Below, piece by piece: positions 10,600 through 22,789 of a stretch of 64,000 nt of DNA (positions are counted from its first letter, which is position 1; each line of letters opens with the position of its first letter). The DNA comes from Epiperipatus broadwayi. Taxonomy: Eukaryota > Onychophora > Udeonychophora > Euonychophora > Peripatidae. The translations under genes and the position numbers were made by a program. The notes below the pieces were generated by a model, which was not told where the DNA came from, made no database searches, and was given only the letters and a program-made list of their open reading frames with translations. The DNA is taken from positions 94,001-158,000 of the forward strand of contig JAQFVV010012977.1 of NCBI GenBank assembly GCA_028023455.1, in the 5' to 3' direction.

Positions 10600-13500
10600 A
10601 TAGACATAATTATATTTTAAAGAGTAACATCTTAAAAGTGTTCAAAGACGTTTCAAATTGTTAACTAATAATAGTAAAAAATATTTAACCTCACAGCAAA
10701 AATTCCACTATTTATTTTTATAATTAATTACGTGTCATATATAAATTAACACTTACATAGTGAATAATTGAAAAAGTTAAATATTCTTTTGATAAAAAAT
10801 ATAGTCAACATAAATCAAATATACTTATAAATAGTAACTGATGTGTTTTTTAAATGTTGTCTTACAGGATAGTAATAGAAGCAAAACCAAATACAATTTG
10901 TAATATCCTTTAATTGAATGAACTAATGCTACTTAAACACATAAGTTTAAAAAAATTCATAAAGATAATGGTAGATAACTACAGTAAAGAGTACAGTCTG
11001 TGTTTTATGATTTATCGATGGAAGTGGAGGCCTTCTTGTTTATCCTAATCTAGACTAACTTTGAGACACTACTCCCCATTCTTGTTTCTATTCAACATTA
11101 TAAAAAGGCATTTAATTCAGACCCATAAAAATTTAAATTGTGTTGATAATAATTCTACTGCAGTGAATAGAGCATTTTTAAAGCACTGAAATCCCCGTTT
11201 ATATTTAATCCTTTTTAGCTACAGTATGTTATATATATATATTCTAACCTTCATCTCGTGAATCTTCATTTCCAGATAATATATGATATGAAATAAAACG
11301 GGTTCTATCTCAGTTAATAATTAATAAATAAAATATTCAGCATTAAAATTAAATATTCCACTAGCTCAAATTTAAAATTCGAATAAGGTTCAATTTATAA
11401 AAATATATTAAATAAATATTTAATATTTTCATGAGACTTGAAGTGAAAATACATGTGACAAGATAGATTACATTGAGCCAATATCCTACAGGATACTACC
11501 TCAATGGCATAAGAACACTATCCCCCTTTTATTACTATTTTAAATAATAAACTCATAGAATTCCTACGACTTTATTAACTTCTACTCACTAAGATTAAAC
11601 TAATAATTAAGTCTTAATCTTTTATTTGTAATAATCTAGCTCAATAAAATAATCTCAGGTTCATAAAGTTTATTCTAAGTTAATTTAAAAATACGGTAGT
11701 AAAATATGAGAAGGGATTTTATGTCATAATCTACTACACTTAAACTAATAATAATAATAAATAATAATAATATTCTTCATTGTTTAATTACTACAGGATA
11801 TCTTTTCTTTTCGTTATATTTTTATTATCATAATAAAATAAACAATATAATATGATCTTATATCTTCATGTAATGATATAATAAATACGTGGTAGCATTT
11901 TGATAATCTGATAAACAAAATATGTGTGGCAACTGATAGCATATAATTTAATATAATATTGTGATAACTGATTTATGACCAATAAAATAATGTAAAATTA
12001 TGATTATTTAATTATAATGAATGCCAATAAAATATTTAAAATTCTTAAAATAATTCTCTATTTATCTTTTGTCCAAAATTATATATTTGTTTCAATTATT
12101 ATGCATATATTGTGATTTCATGGAGCGATGTGGAGAAATAAATAACTCGGACACAAAATTTTTGAAATAACAAAATGTAACAAAGTTTATTACTAACAAC
12201 AAATAAATCAACAATTTATTTACACTATTTACAGTGGATATCCTTAACTTTTTTACTTTACAGTTTGATCTACCAGGTTATAAAAAAAAAAAAAAAACTT
12301 ATATTTCAATTATATCTTTATTTAGATTTAGGACAAAATTTTAAAAAAAAATGTTACTATTTGGTTTCTCATTATGGTTAACTTATTACAAATATATTTA
12401 TCTACTTTATTAGCAACAGCATTTTATCCTTAATATTATTAAGCTATCTTATTTTAAAAAATTCATACTTAGAAAACATTCTATAAAAAACAAAATTTTA
12501 TAATGAGTATGGACTTCTCAAAGTATTAAAAAATTTCATCTTGCAAAGTCAAAGATGTTACACAAAATATTATCCAAAATTCAGTTCTAGATTTTAGTAT
12601 TTATCACACAATGTTTACTAATCGTAATATATTCTTCTTTAAGCCTTACTTTAGTATGATATAAGTGTAATCATCAATATATTTCTGTTAATCAATAAAC
12701 AAAAAATATACTATGCATATTGTTTACATAATTTACTTTGTACTATTGTATTTTAAAAATATGCAATACTTATTTTTCTCTTTAAAAAAAAACAATACTA
12801 AAGCATTTAAAATTATTATCACTTTAAAAAAAATATCTTTGTTTAGATACCTTATTTTAAAAAAGTTTATATTTCATTTCCGAAATAAAATTAAAAATAT
12901 ATTCTATGATTCTTTTTTTTCCTTAGGATACTTTGGATCTTCAATTTTAAGTTATAACGTCCTATTCCTTCTAAGCAAATAAACCAATCTTATACTAAAC
13001 GATAGCATAACCTAAGTTCTAAATTATTTATCATTTCTCTTAAACATATCTTACTGAACGATGCAGTTACATGAAATAAAGATAGCGAAAACAGATGCAT
13101 AGGATTAAGGAAGAAAGCTAGAGTATTACTCTTAACATATCTCAAAATCATGGCACAGTGCGAAGAGGTATGACATTTACCTGCCTAATATCCTCTAGTA
13201 CAGGGACGATGTTAAAGCTATTTCTTCAGCTTTATTAGAACATCAAATATTTAAAGAAATATAAACACTGTCCAAATAAAATGTGTATCAGTAATAGGGC
13301 TTTGTTAACTATGCTGATATTCACATAAAGACTAAATATTATTTCCATTCCTTATAACATCCTATTTCTTAAAACATCATCTTGGTTTCCTGTTCACTAA
13401 GTACTTCCAAGCCACTATTTCAACATTATTTCTCAAGATTTTCCACATCTTACATCAATAAATAACTATCTGCATTTACAAAACAATAAATAAAATTCAT

Positions 13501-16200
13501 TAATAGTTAAACAATCTATCTGTTCCACAAGAAAAGTCTGCTTACTTCATTATTCTATATGTTTAATCATATACAATCTACTTAGACAATATTTGAATAT
13601 CCAATAACATGAAAATTTTAAAAGAATCACATAATTATTTGTTATGTTGGATTATATCACTAATAAAAAAAAAAAAATCGTCGTATGCATATTTTCAAAT
13701 CAATCCTATCTCATAATGTTTTTTAAAATGTTGTATGAAATGCGGTACATATAAATAAAAAAACTTTTACACTTCATTCTTCCAATTTATGGATGATCTA
13801 AAGAAAACAAAAAATATATACATTATAAATTATCAATAGTTATTATTATTACCAATAACCTTTATCTAGTCATCATGTTCAGTAGGCTTCCTTTATCCAC
13901 TTGAGCATTGCAGATATAAAAAAAAATTCACACCCATACACTTTATATTAAAATATTTTTAGCTAAATTATTAAATTGTTATATTATAAAATTTTAATAT
14001 TAATAAATTAATGTTTTTATGTTTTTCCTAATCTTATATAAAAATTTAGATTTAAACTAGGTTAACAAAATAAAAGGAATCAAAACTATAATTACATATT
14101 TTCTTGACGATAGTTCCTGATAAGTGCAAAATGTTTATTATTTTCTCTAGAGTTTTAAAATGTTCTCCTCCAAGCATGTTAAAGTTTAAAATAAAATAAT
14201 TATTAATCCATTTAGTAAAATTTATAGAAAATAATCCTTGGTTTTAATATTTAGGACGATAATTATTAAATCATAATATTAATTAATCCCATGAAGCTTC
14301 TTAATCTTCTCTACCAATATTCTCTGTGTATCCAATGCATCAATCCATCTAATTTAACTTTGAAAAAAATATTCGATAAACTTTTAAATACTATTTGTAT
14401 TTTCATGGATCTATCTTTTATTCAACTATGTTTTCACTTTTTTATATATGTTTCCTTCTTGATACATTTAAACTTTCGTTTGGTATTTTTTTATAAATCT
14501 CTTTTTAAAAAATAAAATAAAAAAAAACTTCAAGTACTTTTAAACAAATCTTTTCTAAATACGTTTTAAATAATTCTAAGACCAGATATTTTAATATCAA
14601 AAATGCTTCTATAACATATTCTCCTGGGTTTTTTCTTTAATTCTTGAAAATATTTTTTAAAAATGTTACCTTCAGAAAGGATATGACATTTTACTCCTTT
14701 GAATATAATATTCTATAAAATAATTCAGAAATATAATTCTCTTATTACTATTTAAAAAATAAATCTTGGATAGGCTTATAAATAATACGTTTCAATACTT
14801 TTTTTTTTTTTTAGACTCCGTATAATGTCCGAGCTGTGGTTTTTTATGTACCAAAACAGTTCTCCAGTTATGCATTAATAAAGCTGTATCAATAAATATT
14901 CCAAACATTTTTACAGTATTACAATTTCTATCCATTTTATTCCACAGTATATCCATTTTTTATTGTGAAGTTTAGGTTAAATTTTTTAGATAAAATACGA
15001 CTGGTAAGTACTTTAAAAATTAGAAAATCATTTCCACGAAGTTTCTAAATTATTATATTTTAACACCCTCTTTTGCAAAAATAAGTTTTAAAAATTATCA
15101 ATTACTTTTTTGCAAATAAAACGATAAGAAAGTACTAAAAAAAAAATTGACTAAAATAAAAAATTAAAAAAAAAAATACTATCTCTTTGAGAGCTGCTAA
15201 TATACCTTTCTTTGGTTTCAATACATTATTAATCTCCCCTGATAACTTAGTTACGACGATATTTATAGTCTGTAAGAATACCTATTCCTATTGGTTAATT
15301 CTTACTTTAGCTTGAGAACAAATTTACATATTTTTAGTTTATAGTAGAATTAAATTTCAAAATTAGAAATTATGATGTAATGAACTTAAAATATTATTTA
15401 AAATATTACTTTTGAATAAATTATTATTTTATTAAAACTATTTAAACATTTAAAATAACTTTTAAAACAATTTTAATAACTTATTCCATTTATCTATTTT
15501 TATTTAAATAAAATATTTAATTTTTTTATTAACTATATTCATCTTTATTACATCATTTAAGCATGTTATACGATAGTTAACTTAATGTTTAATACTATTT
15601 ACTTTTATGATAGGCAATAATTCTATCCAATTCTATAATATAACTTTTAAAATATTTTAAACTTTATTATTAATTCAAACAAGCGTGTGTGTGAACGTAT
15701 GTAATATACAAGTCACATGATCAATAACTTTGACAGACGATTTTCAATCTATTTCTCTGCCTAGATTTATAAAATTGATACACTTATTATATTATATAAT
15801 ATAATTATAAAAAATTTGGAAGAATAATTTTAAAAATATAGAATTAGATATAATTTTCACTATCATAAAGTTTATTTTAAAAATATACTATATTAATTTT
15901 GATTATTAAATGTGATTATAAATTTAAACATAGCATTTATTAACTATAAGTTTTAAACTATTAAAATCGAATTTTTAAATATACTTTTAATATTTATAGC
16001 TGTGTTATTTAATATGGCCAGCTTTTACAACCATATGCAACAATATTTAAAGCTTTATATAACTATTTTTAAATGATTTTATATACTACGTATTCTCTTT
16101 AGCTTCAAATTGTACTTTAAAGATATAATTGACTTAATAAAATTACCATATTAAAAGAACATATTCTAAATTTAAAATTTTTAGTAATTGACTGTTATGA
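10600..16200. other. No gene seen; one possible LINE scrap at 14815-14990 (minus)
   Basis: This is the most A+T-rich stretch of the window. The open stretches at 12713-12982 and 14291-14515 are low-complexity, rich in Phe, Ile, Leu and Lys, and have no family signature. On the minus strand near 14830-14870 the text NWRTVLVHKKP resembles the first RT block of LINEs (x-W-x3-V-x2-H-K-K), with loose LINE-like text just upstream; without further blocks I hold this at low confidence. Confidence 0.35.
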
Positions 16201-16227
16201 ACTATTACCGACCTATAGAAAAGGGCA

Positions 16228-16384
16228 CAGTATATATATATATGTTTTATATGTTTGTATATATAGATGTAGATATGAAATTTATATATATATATATATA
16301 TATCTAGGGGTGTGATGTGGATCTATATATACGTCTGTATGTAGGGAATATATGTATATATATATATATGTGTGTGTGTGTGTA

Positions 16385-16432
<48 letters not shown>
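16228..16432. repeat. (TA)n / (TG)n microsatellite cluster
   Basis: Several TA runs with a short TG run near 16370-16382 precede a PLE-like terminus. Confidence 0.85.
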
Positions 16433-16450
16433 AAATGATAGTTATGTATT

Positions 16451-16600
16451 TATATTATTCAAATATTGTAGCTCTGATGAAGACTGCTGGACAGTTGAAG
16501 CTGTAAGGAAAATAAAGAAGTTTTTTAAGAAATGTTGTTTGCATTGAAGTGTATATGAAAGAAGTATTATAAGCAATATATGTTTTATTCTAGAAACAAA
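16451..16600 (+). mobile_element. PLE terminus-like segment with hammerhead-like core
   Basis: 16483-16489 reads CTGATGA, followed by a 5-bp stem (GACTG/CAGTT, one wobble) and GAAG in place of GAAA, so a weak hammerhead match. The block 'gaagtgtatatga' near 16550 recurs beside the PLE RT remnant at 186-202, and a relative of the CTGATGA block is at 32731-32765. Flanked upstream by (TA)n. No coding. Confidence 0.4.
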
Positions 16601-16642
16601 TGTATGAAAGATTGAGTAAAATTAGAGAGATGGAGATATAGT

Positions 16643-17059
16643 ATGGAGAGTAAAAAGAGTTTAAATATATATAGAAATAAACAGAATATTAGATGTGAGT
16701 TAATATATGATAATAGTAAGGAAAGTAGTTTATTGTTTAAGGCTCAAACGGGATCTTTAGCTACAAGAGAATATACAAGTAAATGGAAAAAAGCGGGTGA
16801 TTTATTTTGTAAATTATGTAAGGAAGGAATAGAAAATATTAGGCATTTGTTAATTGAATGTAAATGCTTGAAAACAGAAAGGGTACATATAATGAAGTTA
16901 TGGAAGAATAAATATGAAAAAAGTGATTATACAGAAAGTGAATTATTGGTTTTTATGCTGGGTTTAGGAAAAGATAAAGGGGATTTAGATATAAAGGTTA
17001 TAGAGTTCACAAAGATTATGTTGTGGAAATGGGATGGAGCAGAATATGGGAAAATTTAG
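16643..17059 (+). pseudogene. LINE C-terminal fragment with zinc knuckle
   Basis: A 138-codon open stretch encodes the C-terminal end of a LINE polyprotein. Residues about 55-75 read LFCKLCKEG...NIRHLLIEC, a C-x2-C-x(n)-H-x4-C zinc knuckle of the kind that follows the RT domain in many non-LTR elements. This is preceded by the typical R-x-Y-x(n)-W lead-in and followed by a basic stretch. An in-frame stop just upstream of the first ATG, and the absence of RT blocks, show 5' truncation. The remaining frame is clean, so the copy may be young. The downstream 80 bp ends in 'acatcacatcac', possibly the element's tail. Clade not assigned. A more damaged relative lies at 41211-41414. Confidence 0.6.
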
Positions 17060-17099
17060 AGTGGGGAATGGAAAATAAAGTGGCTAACAGGTTTATCTG

Positions 17100-18030
17100 G
17101 GCATAATTGCTGAGTTATTCTTGACTTCGTTTAAGGAGAAGCCACAATACATCACATCACTTCTTGAACTTCTTCAGGAAAGATGCAGCAGTTTTGTGCA
17201 TGTGATGTTTGGTTTTGAAATACATACTTTAATTAACAAAAAATGTTTGGGTATCAACTAGGATGATCTCTAAGTTAGAAATTTGAATTTTAAAAAAATC
17301 TGAGGTGGAGTAAACAATATATTGTCACAGCATCTATTTCTAATAGGAAACGTACCTATCTTTTATTAATTATTATTATATAACTTTGCTATTTCTTTTC
17401 AGTCAAAGTTTTATTATTATTATAATATATTAACTTTTACTTTGAAAATTTTGAATACATTTTAAACCTAAGACATATTATTTGGGTAGTCATATAGGAC
17501 TATTACTAAGTTAGTAGTTACATACTTTAATTACATTAATCCATGAGTTAATTGCAGATATATTTAATCTTGCATCATCTCTCACTGTTCCATTATTCAT
17601 TGCTTATATGTAATTTTTAGAGATCAGAGGCATCACTATTGCATCTATTATTCTAATATTTAAGATTTACTATGAAACAATTTAACTGATGGTAAAAGCT
17701 TTGGTATGCAATGCTGCAACTAATCTCAAACACTCTGTATTTAATATTTTATCATCTCAATTCTAAATTAAATAATATATTCATTTATGTTATGCTTAAT
17801 ATGCAGTAAAACAATAACAACTTTCCATTTTGTTGCCTATTATATCTTTGAGTAATAATGAAAAATGAAAATCCTATATCTCTTTAAATGCACCATTGTT
17901 AACCATTATCTGAGTTGTGATCTTTTTAAATGATTATTTCAGATGGAGATAGATTGGATTTATATCTTCATTTTTTTAATCCATATGTCATTTAACCTTG
18001 GTAATTAGCAAAGGACATCACCAAATGAAA
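17100..18030. other. No gene seen
   Basis: No supported feature; A+T-rich sequence between a LINE end and an RTE tail. Confidence 0.35.
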
Positions 18031-18039
18031 TAAAAGACT

Positions 18040-18290
18040 GACATGGAACTGGTCTGAATACATTACTAGAAGAGATGATCATAGGTGCATAGGTGAAATC
18101 TTAGACTGGATCACAAGGCATTCTAAAGATTTACAGTAAGACCACATGTAAGGTACTTGGATAAAATAAGGAAATTTGCTGGTATGATGTGGAGAAGAGA
18201 GACTAAAGATTGGAGAAATGTTTAAACTTGTTAAAGACCTTCATTATGCAGTGTATTGGTAATGGTTGAATATAATGAGGATAAGGCATT
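18040..18290 (+). pseudogene. RTE 3' fragment
   Basis: Parallels the last 230 bp of the RTE at 3103-6371 ('agaagagatgat', 'agaccacatgt', 'gatgtggagaagaga', 'aatggttgaa'). The tail is degenerate. Several substitutions and short losses break the frame. 5'-truncated. Confidence 0.75.
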
Positions 18291-18335
18291 GTTGATATGA
18301 ATTATCAGGCTAACATAATCAATATCTAATGGCAT

Positions 18336-18640
18336 AGAGGCAAAACACTCCATACAGTAACACTATTCCACGCAAGACAGAGTAATCAATTAATGCTGAA
18401 AGGTTTGTGCATAAAATCCCTACATAGTACCTACTCATTCAATATACCCAGACTAGTTTTTATGTTGTGGCTTTTATCAGTGAGGAGCCTTGAATCTGAG
18501 AGCACTGCACCTATGTACAAACCTTTCTGCATCCATTGATTACTCGGCTCGCACTGAGTAGTGCTACTGTATGAAGAGTTTTGCCTCTGTGTAAAGAGTT
18601 GGTGTAAACATTAAGAATGATAATCATGGGGTTCAATACC
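18336..18640. mobile_element. Family A hammerhead element, inverted copy pair
   Basis: The left part (18336 to about 18512) is a minus-strand family A segment and the right part (about 18515-18640) is plus-strand. Both ends carry the family terminus: 'agaggcaaaac' at 18336 and 'gttttgcctct' near 18578. On the minus strand, 18474-18480 gives CTGATAA, a stem II of GCCACAAC-type, then AAAA-CTAGTC, so a hammerhead with a mutated GAAA box. A family mate at 29105-30091 has the same head-to-head plan. Confidence 0.7.
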
Positions 18641-18828
18641 TAATGGATTAATTGTTTGATTGTATGTTCAACTACCATCACATTTGGTTCATTGTAAATT
18701 AATTATTATAGAGTGGTTTCTTTACAAAATACTAAAAATAATAAATAGTATTTCTGCATTGTAAATGGTCAATTTAAGCTGAGTAAAACTTTATTTAATT
18801 ATTCAACCAATTTAACATTTTAGCATTG

Positions 18829-19025
18829 TATTTTTACATTGGACTATTTCCATCATCTAATATGCGTCTTGAATGTCTTTAGAAAAAATTAACTTTATTT
18901 AAATATTCCAAATACATTCAACTGTTAGTAATAGCACATCAAACGGGTTAGTATATGTACGTTTTGAGAGATATGATTTCTCCCTCTTCTGTAGGTGTTG
19001 CTGGCCTGACCAGTGACATTACTAT
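18829..19025 (-). repeat. Family D repeat, copy 1
   Basis: Near-parallel to 39762-39955: the same left block 'ggactatttccatcatctaa', the same middle 'cattcaactgttagtaat', and the same 'gtgttgctg-cctgaccagtgac' end. Minus-strand text near 18965-18995 aligns with the hammerhead-like block of copy 2 but is more eroded. Instead of the inverted right arm seen in copy 2, a tRNA-like sequence follows. Confidence 0.6.
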
Positions 19026-19027
19026 CA

Positions 19028-19105
19028 TGGGTTTGAACCTGAGTTCTTAGATTCTTGATTATTAAATTTTAAGGTAATTCTCTAACCAACTGAGCCATCC
19101 TACCA
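19028..19105 (-). repeat. tRNA-Leu-like sequence (SINE head or tRNA pseudogene)
   Basis: The minus strand contains an exact Pol III A box, TGGCTCAGTTGG (19086-19097), and a B box GGTTCAAACCC (19029-19039). Between them is an anticodon-loop-like CTTAAAA (UAA) and a long variable-arm-sized stretch, as in class II tRNAs such as Leu. Stems are poorly kept, so it is not a working tRNA gene. It adjoins family D. Confidence 0.6.
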
Positions 19106-19149
19106 AAGGCAACAGTCAATAGAAATTTCATATGCTTATCCATGAGGAA

Positions 19150-19560
19150 CATCCTGATTTCTCCATTTTTTCCTAAAGACAAAGTTGATTAGTGGTCTCC
19201 ATACATTATATATAGTCACCCTAGGCTGGCTTATGGAATTTTTTTGCCATTGTCATGTGAGAAACTTCTTTAAATTTTCTTTTTTGTATCTTTTCTTCTC
19301 TATCCAATATTTTTGTATTTTTCCAATTGAACATATATGCATTGGTACACACATGGTCTGCTACCTTAGACATATCTGTTTACACTCTTCTAATCATCAT
19401 TTTATGTTCTTGCAAGTACTTTAGTCTTACCAATATATGTTCTTCCACATTCGCATGGTATTTCATAGATGCAGTTTTTTTCTTTTCAGCATTTCAAGTT
19501 TAGACCTTGTACATTTTAGTGTGCTACTTATCATACATAGATATAGCAATTTAAACTTTC
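19150..19560 (-). pseudogene. PLE GIY-YIG endonuclease remnant (second PLE lineage)
   Basis: On the minus strand, 19430-19500 encodes CIYEIPCECGRTYIGKTK, an excellent match to the PLE GIY-YIG nuclease start (I-Y-x-I-x-C-x-C-G-x3-Y-I-G). Further on come KVADHV, then KIxKRKFKEVSHM near 19200-19290, the expected C-terminal region. Frames change and stops intervene, so it is dead. The 'CECG' motif differs from the 'CDC' and 'CGC' of the PLEs at 44.4-45.8 and 58.5-59.6 kb, so this is a distinct lineage. An open minus-strand stretch at 19763-20008 lies upstream in the same direction and might be further PLE sequence, but I do not recognise it. Confidence 0.7.
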
Positions 19561-20009
19561 CACATACAATTGTGTGACCCTATTTTAAAATTCAGATCTT
19601 CTGGTGTTATAACATCAGCTCCACTTTCCATTTAGATGTGGTAGTGTTTATATTCAAATTAAAAATCTTAATTTAAAAAATGTATTCAATAGGAATATTT
19701 TAACAATAGCCCACTGCATGATTAGCAATAGTTCTCTGAGATTTATATTGGCAGAATGGGAATTAATGTTCAAGATGTATTTTATTTTTTGCTAAAAATG
19801 TTAATTTAGGAACAACTGGGCTTTTTAAAGGAAATTTTTTTTTTAATTTTTTCAATTTTCTTTGTAAATCATATAAATATCTTTTTAAAAATAGCCAATA
19901 AAGGTTTTGATAACAGTAATGACATCTACCTAAAACTTTTGATGACGAAGTATGGGAGTTACATATTAGATTTCTACACTCTTTTTGCACCAATGCCACT
20001 CCATCCATA

Positions 20010-21350
20010 AATTTTTAATCTTGCAATCCCGTCAAATTAAATATGCGATCTCATCAAATAATGTGAACACTGAAACTTCTGTCAAACTTTAGTGATAAAT
20101 TTGCACACAAAAATAATAAAAACAGATGGTTGTTTTTGTTTCATCATGCCAATTGAGGTTAGAACAGTAGCAACTCTGAGAGAAGCAATCAAACAAAATA
20201 CGGAAGAGTGTTCCACAATTTATTCACATAGCTGGAAAATGAATAAAACTGAGAAACTATGATCTATGAATTCCATAAAGAAGATGTTGATTTAATTTGC
20301 ATTCTGGACAATATTAAAAAAATAAGTCCACCTGATTGATTCTGTTTTAATAAAAGTTTACCAATTGTTGTTTTGTTTCATAAAGCATATAAAAGTAAAG
20401 AACTGATCTGCTGCTTCCACAATGGAGATAGACTTTCATTTGCATTCTGAACCATATTCAATACATTTTATTGATTCCATTTTAATAAAAGGTTACTAAT
20501 TATTTTATGTCTTGATAAAGGTTTAGTAATTTTTTTTTGTTTTCTAACAAAATAAATGTAGTTAGACATTTCTCAATCAAGATCTCATGCTAATGTTATA
20601 TCGCATAAACACATGCCTTAACTCTCCATTTTGTAAAAATCTGTTCCAGTCATAGGTATTTTTTATCTGTCCAAGTTTTACTTCTCCCCACCCCATACTT
20701 TAGATGCAGTATTTTTTCTTTCCTTTACAGCCCATTTTGTTGTTAATACATTTATTATTATTTTTTGGGGGGTATTGTGATTAAAATGTGGCAATTTTCT
20801 GCCTGCTACGAAGGAGGATGCACTTAAAATGAAGTAGTAATGTTCAGAAGCTTTCTGCAGAAAGACACATGATTGTTTCACCATGACAACCATCACAATT
20901 CCTGTTATATATACATGGTTAGGATGTTTTGATTTTAAGTGAGTGAAAATATGTAGTAATACTTTTTTTCATTTTGTTTGTGTGGTATTTGTTTTGGGTT
21001 AATATTACATAAGTGTCCATTTTGTATTACCCTTCCAAAGTTAGTATATGTAGTATTTTTTTAATTTTAAGTAAAATTTTGGAATTGCTGCCTTTGTGCA
21101 GGGTAAAGGGGAGGATGGCAGTGATGACACAAAGTGCTGTTTTAAAAACTCACAACTACCTGTTTTCATTTAGTATCGTAAAAGGTATTTATTATTTTTG
21201 TGTACAAATTTATACTTTTTGTATTCTTAAAATTGTACTTTTTCAGATTTAGTTTGGTGTGATTAGTACTATGGATTACAGTTGCTCTGCCTTTTCAAAT
21301 AGGTATTAGGGGTTCTAATAACTTTCCACTCCTTGTGAAAATGTCATAAA
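20010..21350. other. No gene seen
   Basis: Moderately A+T-rich with no supported gene or RNA. The direct-repeat-like 'ttgatt-cattttaataaaag-tta' at 20340-20355 and 20462-20490 suggests a small degenerate duplication (~120 bp period). Confidence 0.35.
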
Positions 21351-21370
21351 TTAACATGTACATGTGGTCT

Positions 21371-21625
21371 AGAGCACTCTCAGACCCAAAACACCTCACT
21401 GATGAAAGCCACAAGCTAGAAACCGGTCTGGAGATATTGGATGCTTAGGCACTGGATAGAAATTTCATGCAGGAAATCTTCTTGCATCATTGATTACTCT
21501 GGCTGTGTGGCACTACTTTATGAAGGCTTTATCCTCTGTGTAAACAGCTTATGTAGCCATACAGAATTCTGATCATGTGATAATTTCTATGATTATGAGG
21601 CCAGGTATTTAGTGCGGCTGTTGAC
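21371..21625 (+). mobile_element. Family A hammerhead element, partial copy
   Basis: Hammerhead core: CTGATGA at 21399-21405, stem II with an AGC/GCT stem and a CACAA loop, GAAA at 21419-21422, C-CG-GTC ending at 21428. Partial stem I pairing is possible between 21394-21398 and 21429-21433. Downstream is the family body ('cattgattactctggc', 'gatcatgtgat'). Another family A scrap (about 21716-21780) follows. Confidence 0.75.
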
Positions 21626-21715
21626 TTCAGAAGTAATACTGATACTTCTCTCCCTTTAAATTACTCTTCTATCGCTATTGTGGTGCTATTTCTATAGGTC
21701 TTTTTTAATGGCAGA

Positions 21716-21780
21716 ACTTTTTATGCTCAAACCTTCCTGCATCCATTTATTACTCTGGCTTGCAATAAATGCCACTACTA
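21716..21780 (+). repeat. Family A fragment
   Basis: Only the block 'atgctcaaaccttcctgcat' plus 'ttactctggcttgca' remains; no hammerhead. Confidence 0.6.
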
Positions 21781-21931
21781 TATAATCATACAAATAATGT
21801 TTAGAAAGATGACCTATCTAAACAAAAGCCAGAAACTATTTGGGAATTGGGATTTAAATAAATTACAATTTTATAATTAATGAGATATTATTTTTATATA
21901 GCGCTATGTTTTTTATGTAATAGTAATATTA

Positions 21932-22180
21932 GCAATTAAGCCAATTCACATGTGCTTTAGATAAATTATAAATGAATACTCAATTTTTACAGACACAAGT
22001 GATCGTGTAACACCTTCACACTCTTATTTCCACACACTTAAGATTTGCCCATACATAAACATTTGGGTCGAAAGAATGGGTGGATTAATTCCATTCTTTC
22101 TAAAATACTATATCACATGTCTGTAAAAGTTGAGTATTCGTTTATAATTTATCTAAAGCATGTTTGCATTGGCTTAATCG
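21932..22180. repeat. Fold-back repeat, ~70-bp inverted arms
   Basis: Left arm 21932-22004 and right arm 22111-22180 are inverted and closely similar ('gctttagataaattataaa' is complementary to the right arm at 22139-22157). The spacer of about 105 bp carries its own small hairpin ('aaagaatgg'/'ccattcttt'). No coding. MITE-like or another flap-type element. Confidence 0.75.
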
Positions 22181-22485
22181 CCAATTTTATAATTAGTAAT
22201 TTCTCAAGCAGGTTATAGATGGCACTAGAATAGACAACTATTGTTTTATTATGTGAAGACTAAAGAATCAATTGATATGTACATAGTAACCATATTCAAA
22301 TAAATATTTATCATCATCCCAAAAATGAAGGTCTCATCAAGGAATTTAGGGATTTAAAAAGATAATAGATTCTATAGAACAAGTATAATTATGAAAGAAT
22401 ATTCTTCAAAAGCATAGAACTTAGAATTTAATTATAATTCGTTTAGGAAAAGTTTATTAATTTATATAATTATATATAAATATAA

Positions 22486-22785
22486 TATATGGGTAAGAGA
22501 AGAACATGTGTTACTGACCTTATTGAAAAAAATAAAAGACTGAAGTGGAGTTGGGCTGGCTATATTTCTAGAAGAGATGATAATAAATGGACAATTTAAA
22601 TCTTAAGCTGGATTCCAAGACATTGGGAAAGACCCAGAAAGAAACCACATGTGAGATGGATGGATGAAATAAAAAAATGTTCAGGGGTGATGTGGAGAAG
22701 AGAAGATAAAAATTGGAGAAAATGAATCAAACTTAGAGAGACCTTTATTTTGAGGTGTATTGATAATGATTGATGATGATGATAC
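22486..22785 (+). pseudogene. RTE 3' fragment with (TGA)n tail
   Basis: Matches the last ~300 bp of the RTE ORF: the 'ggagttgggctgg' (WSWAG) block, 'agacccagaaagaaaccacatg' region and 'gatggatggatgaaat'. It ends in (TGA)4 at about 22769-22782. A stop in the IEIL region (22598-22600) and other changes kill the frame. 5'-truncated. Confidence 0.85.
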
Positions 22786-22789
22786 CATA

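Noticed and set aside
12713-12982. 89-codon open frame (and similar ones at 14291-14515 and 62293-62592)
   Set aside because: Low-complexity Phe/Ile/Leu/Lys text typical of A+T-rich non-coding DNA; no motif, no family resemblance, no neighbouring exons.
10600-16200. Centromeric or mitochondrial-type insertion because of extreme A+T content
   Set aside because: No tandem satellite period and no mitochondrial gene signatures were seen.
19763-20008. Host gene exon encoding a basic 81-residue peptide
   Set aside because: No recognisable domain; lies upstream of and in line with a decayed PLE, so more likely element-derived or chance.
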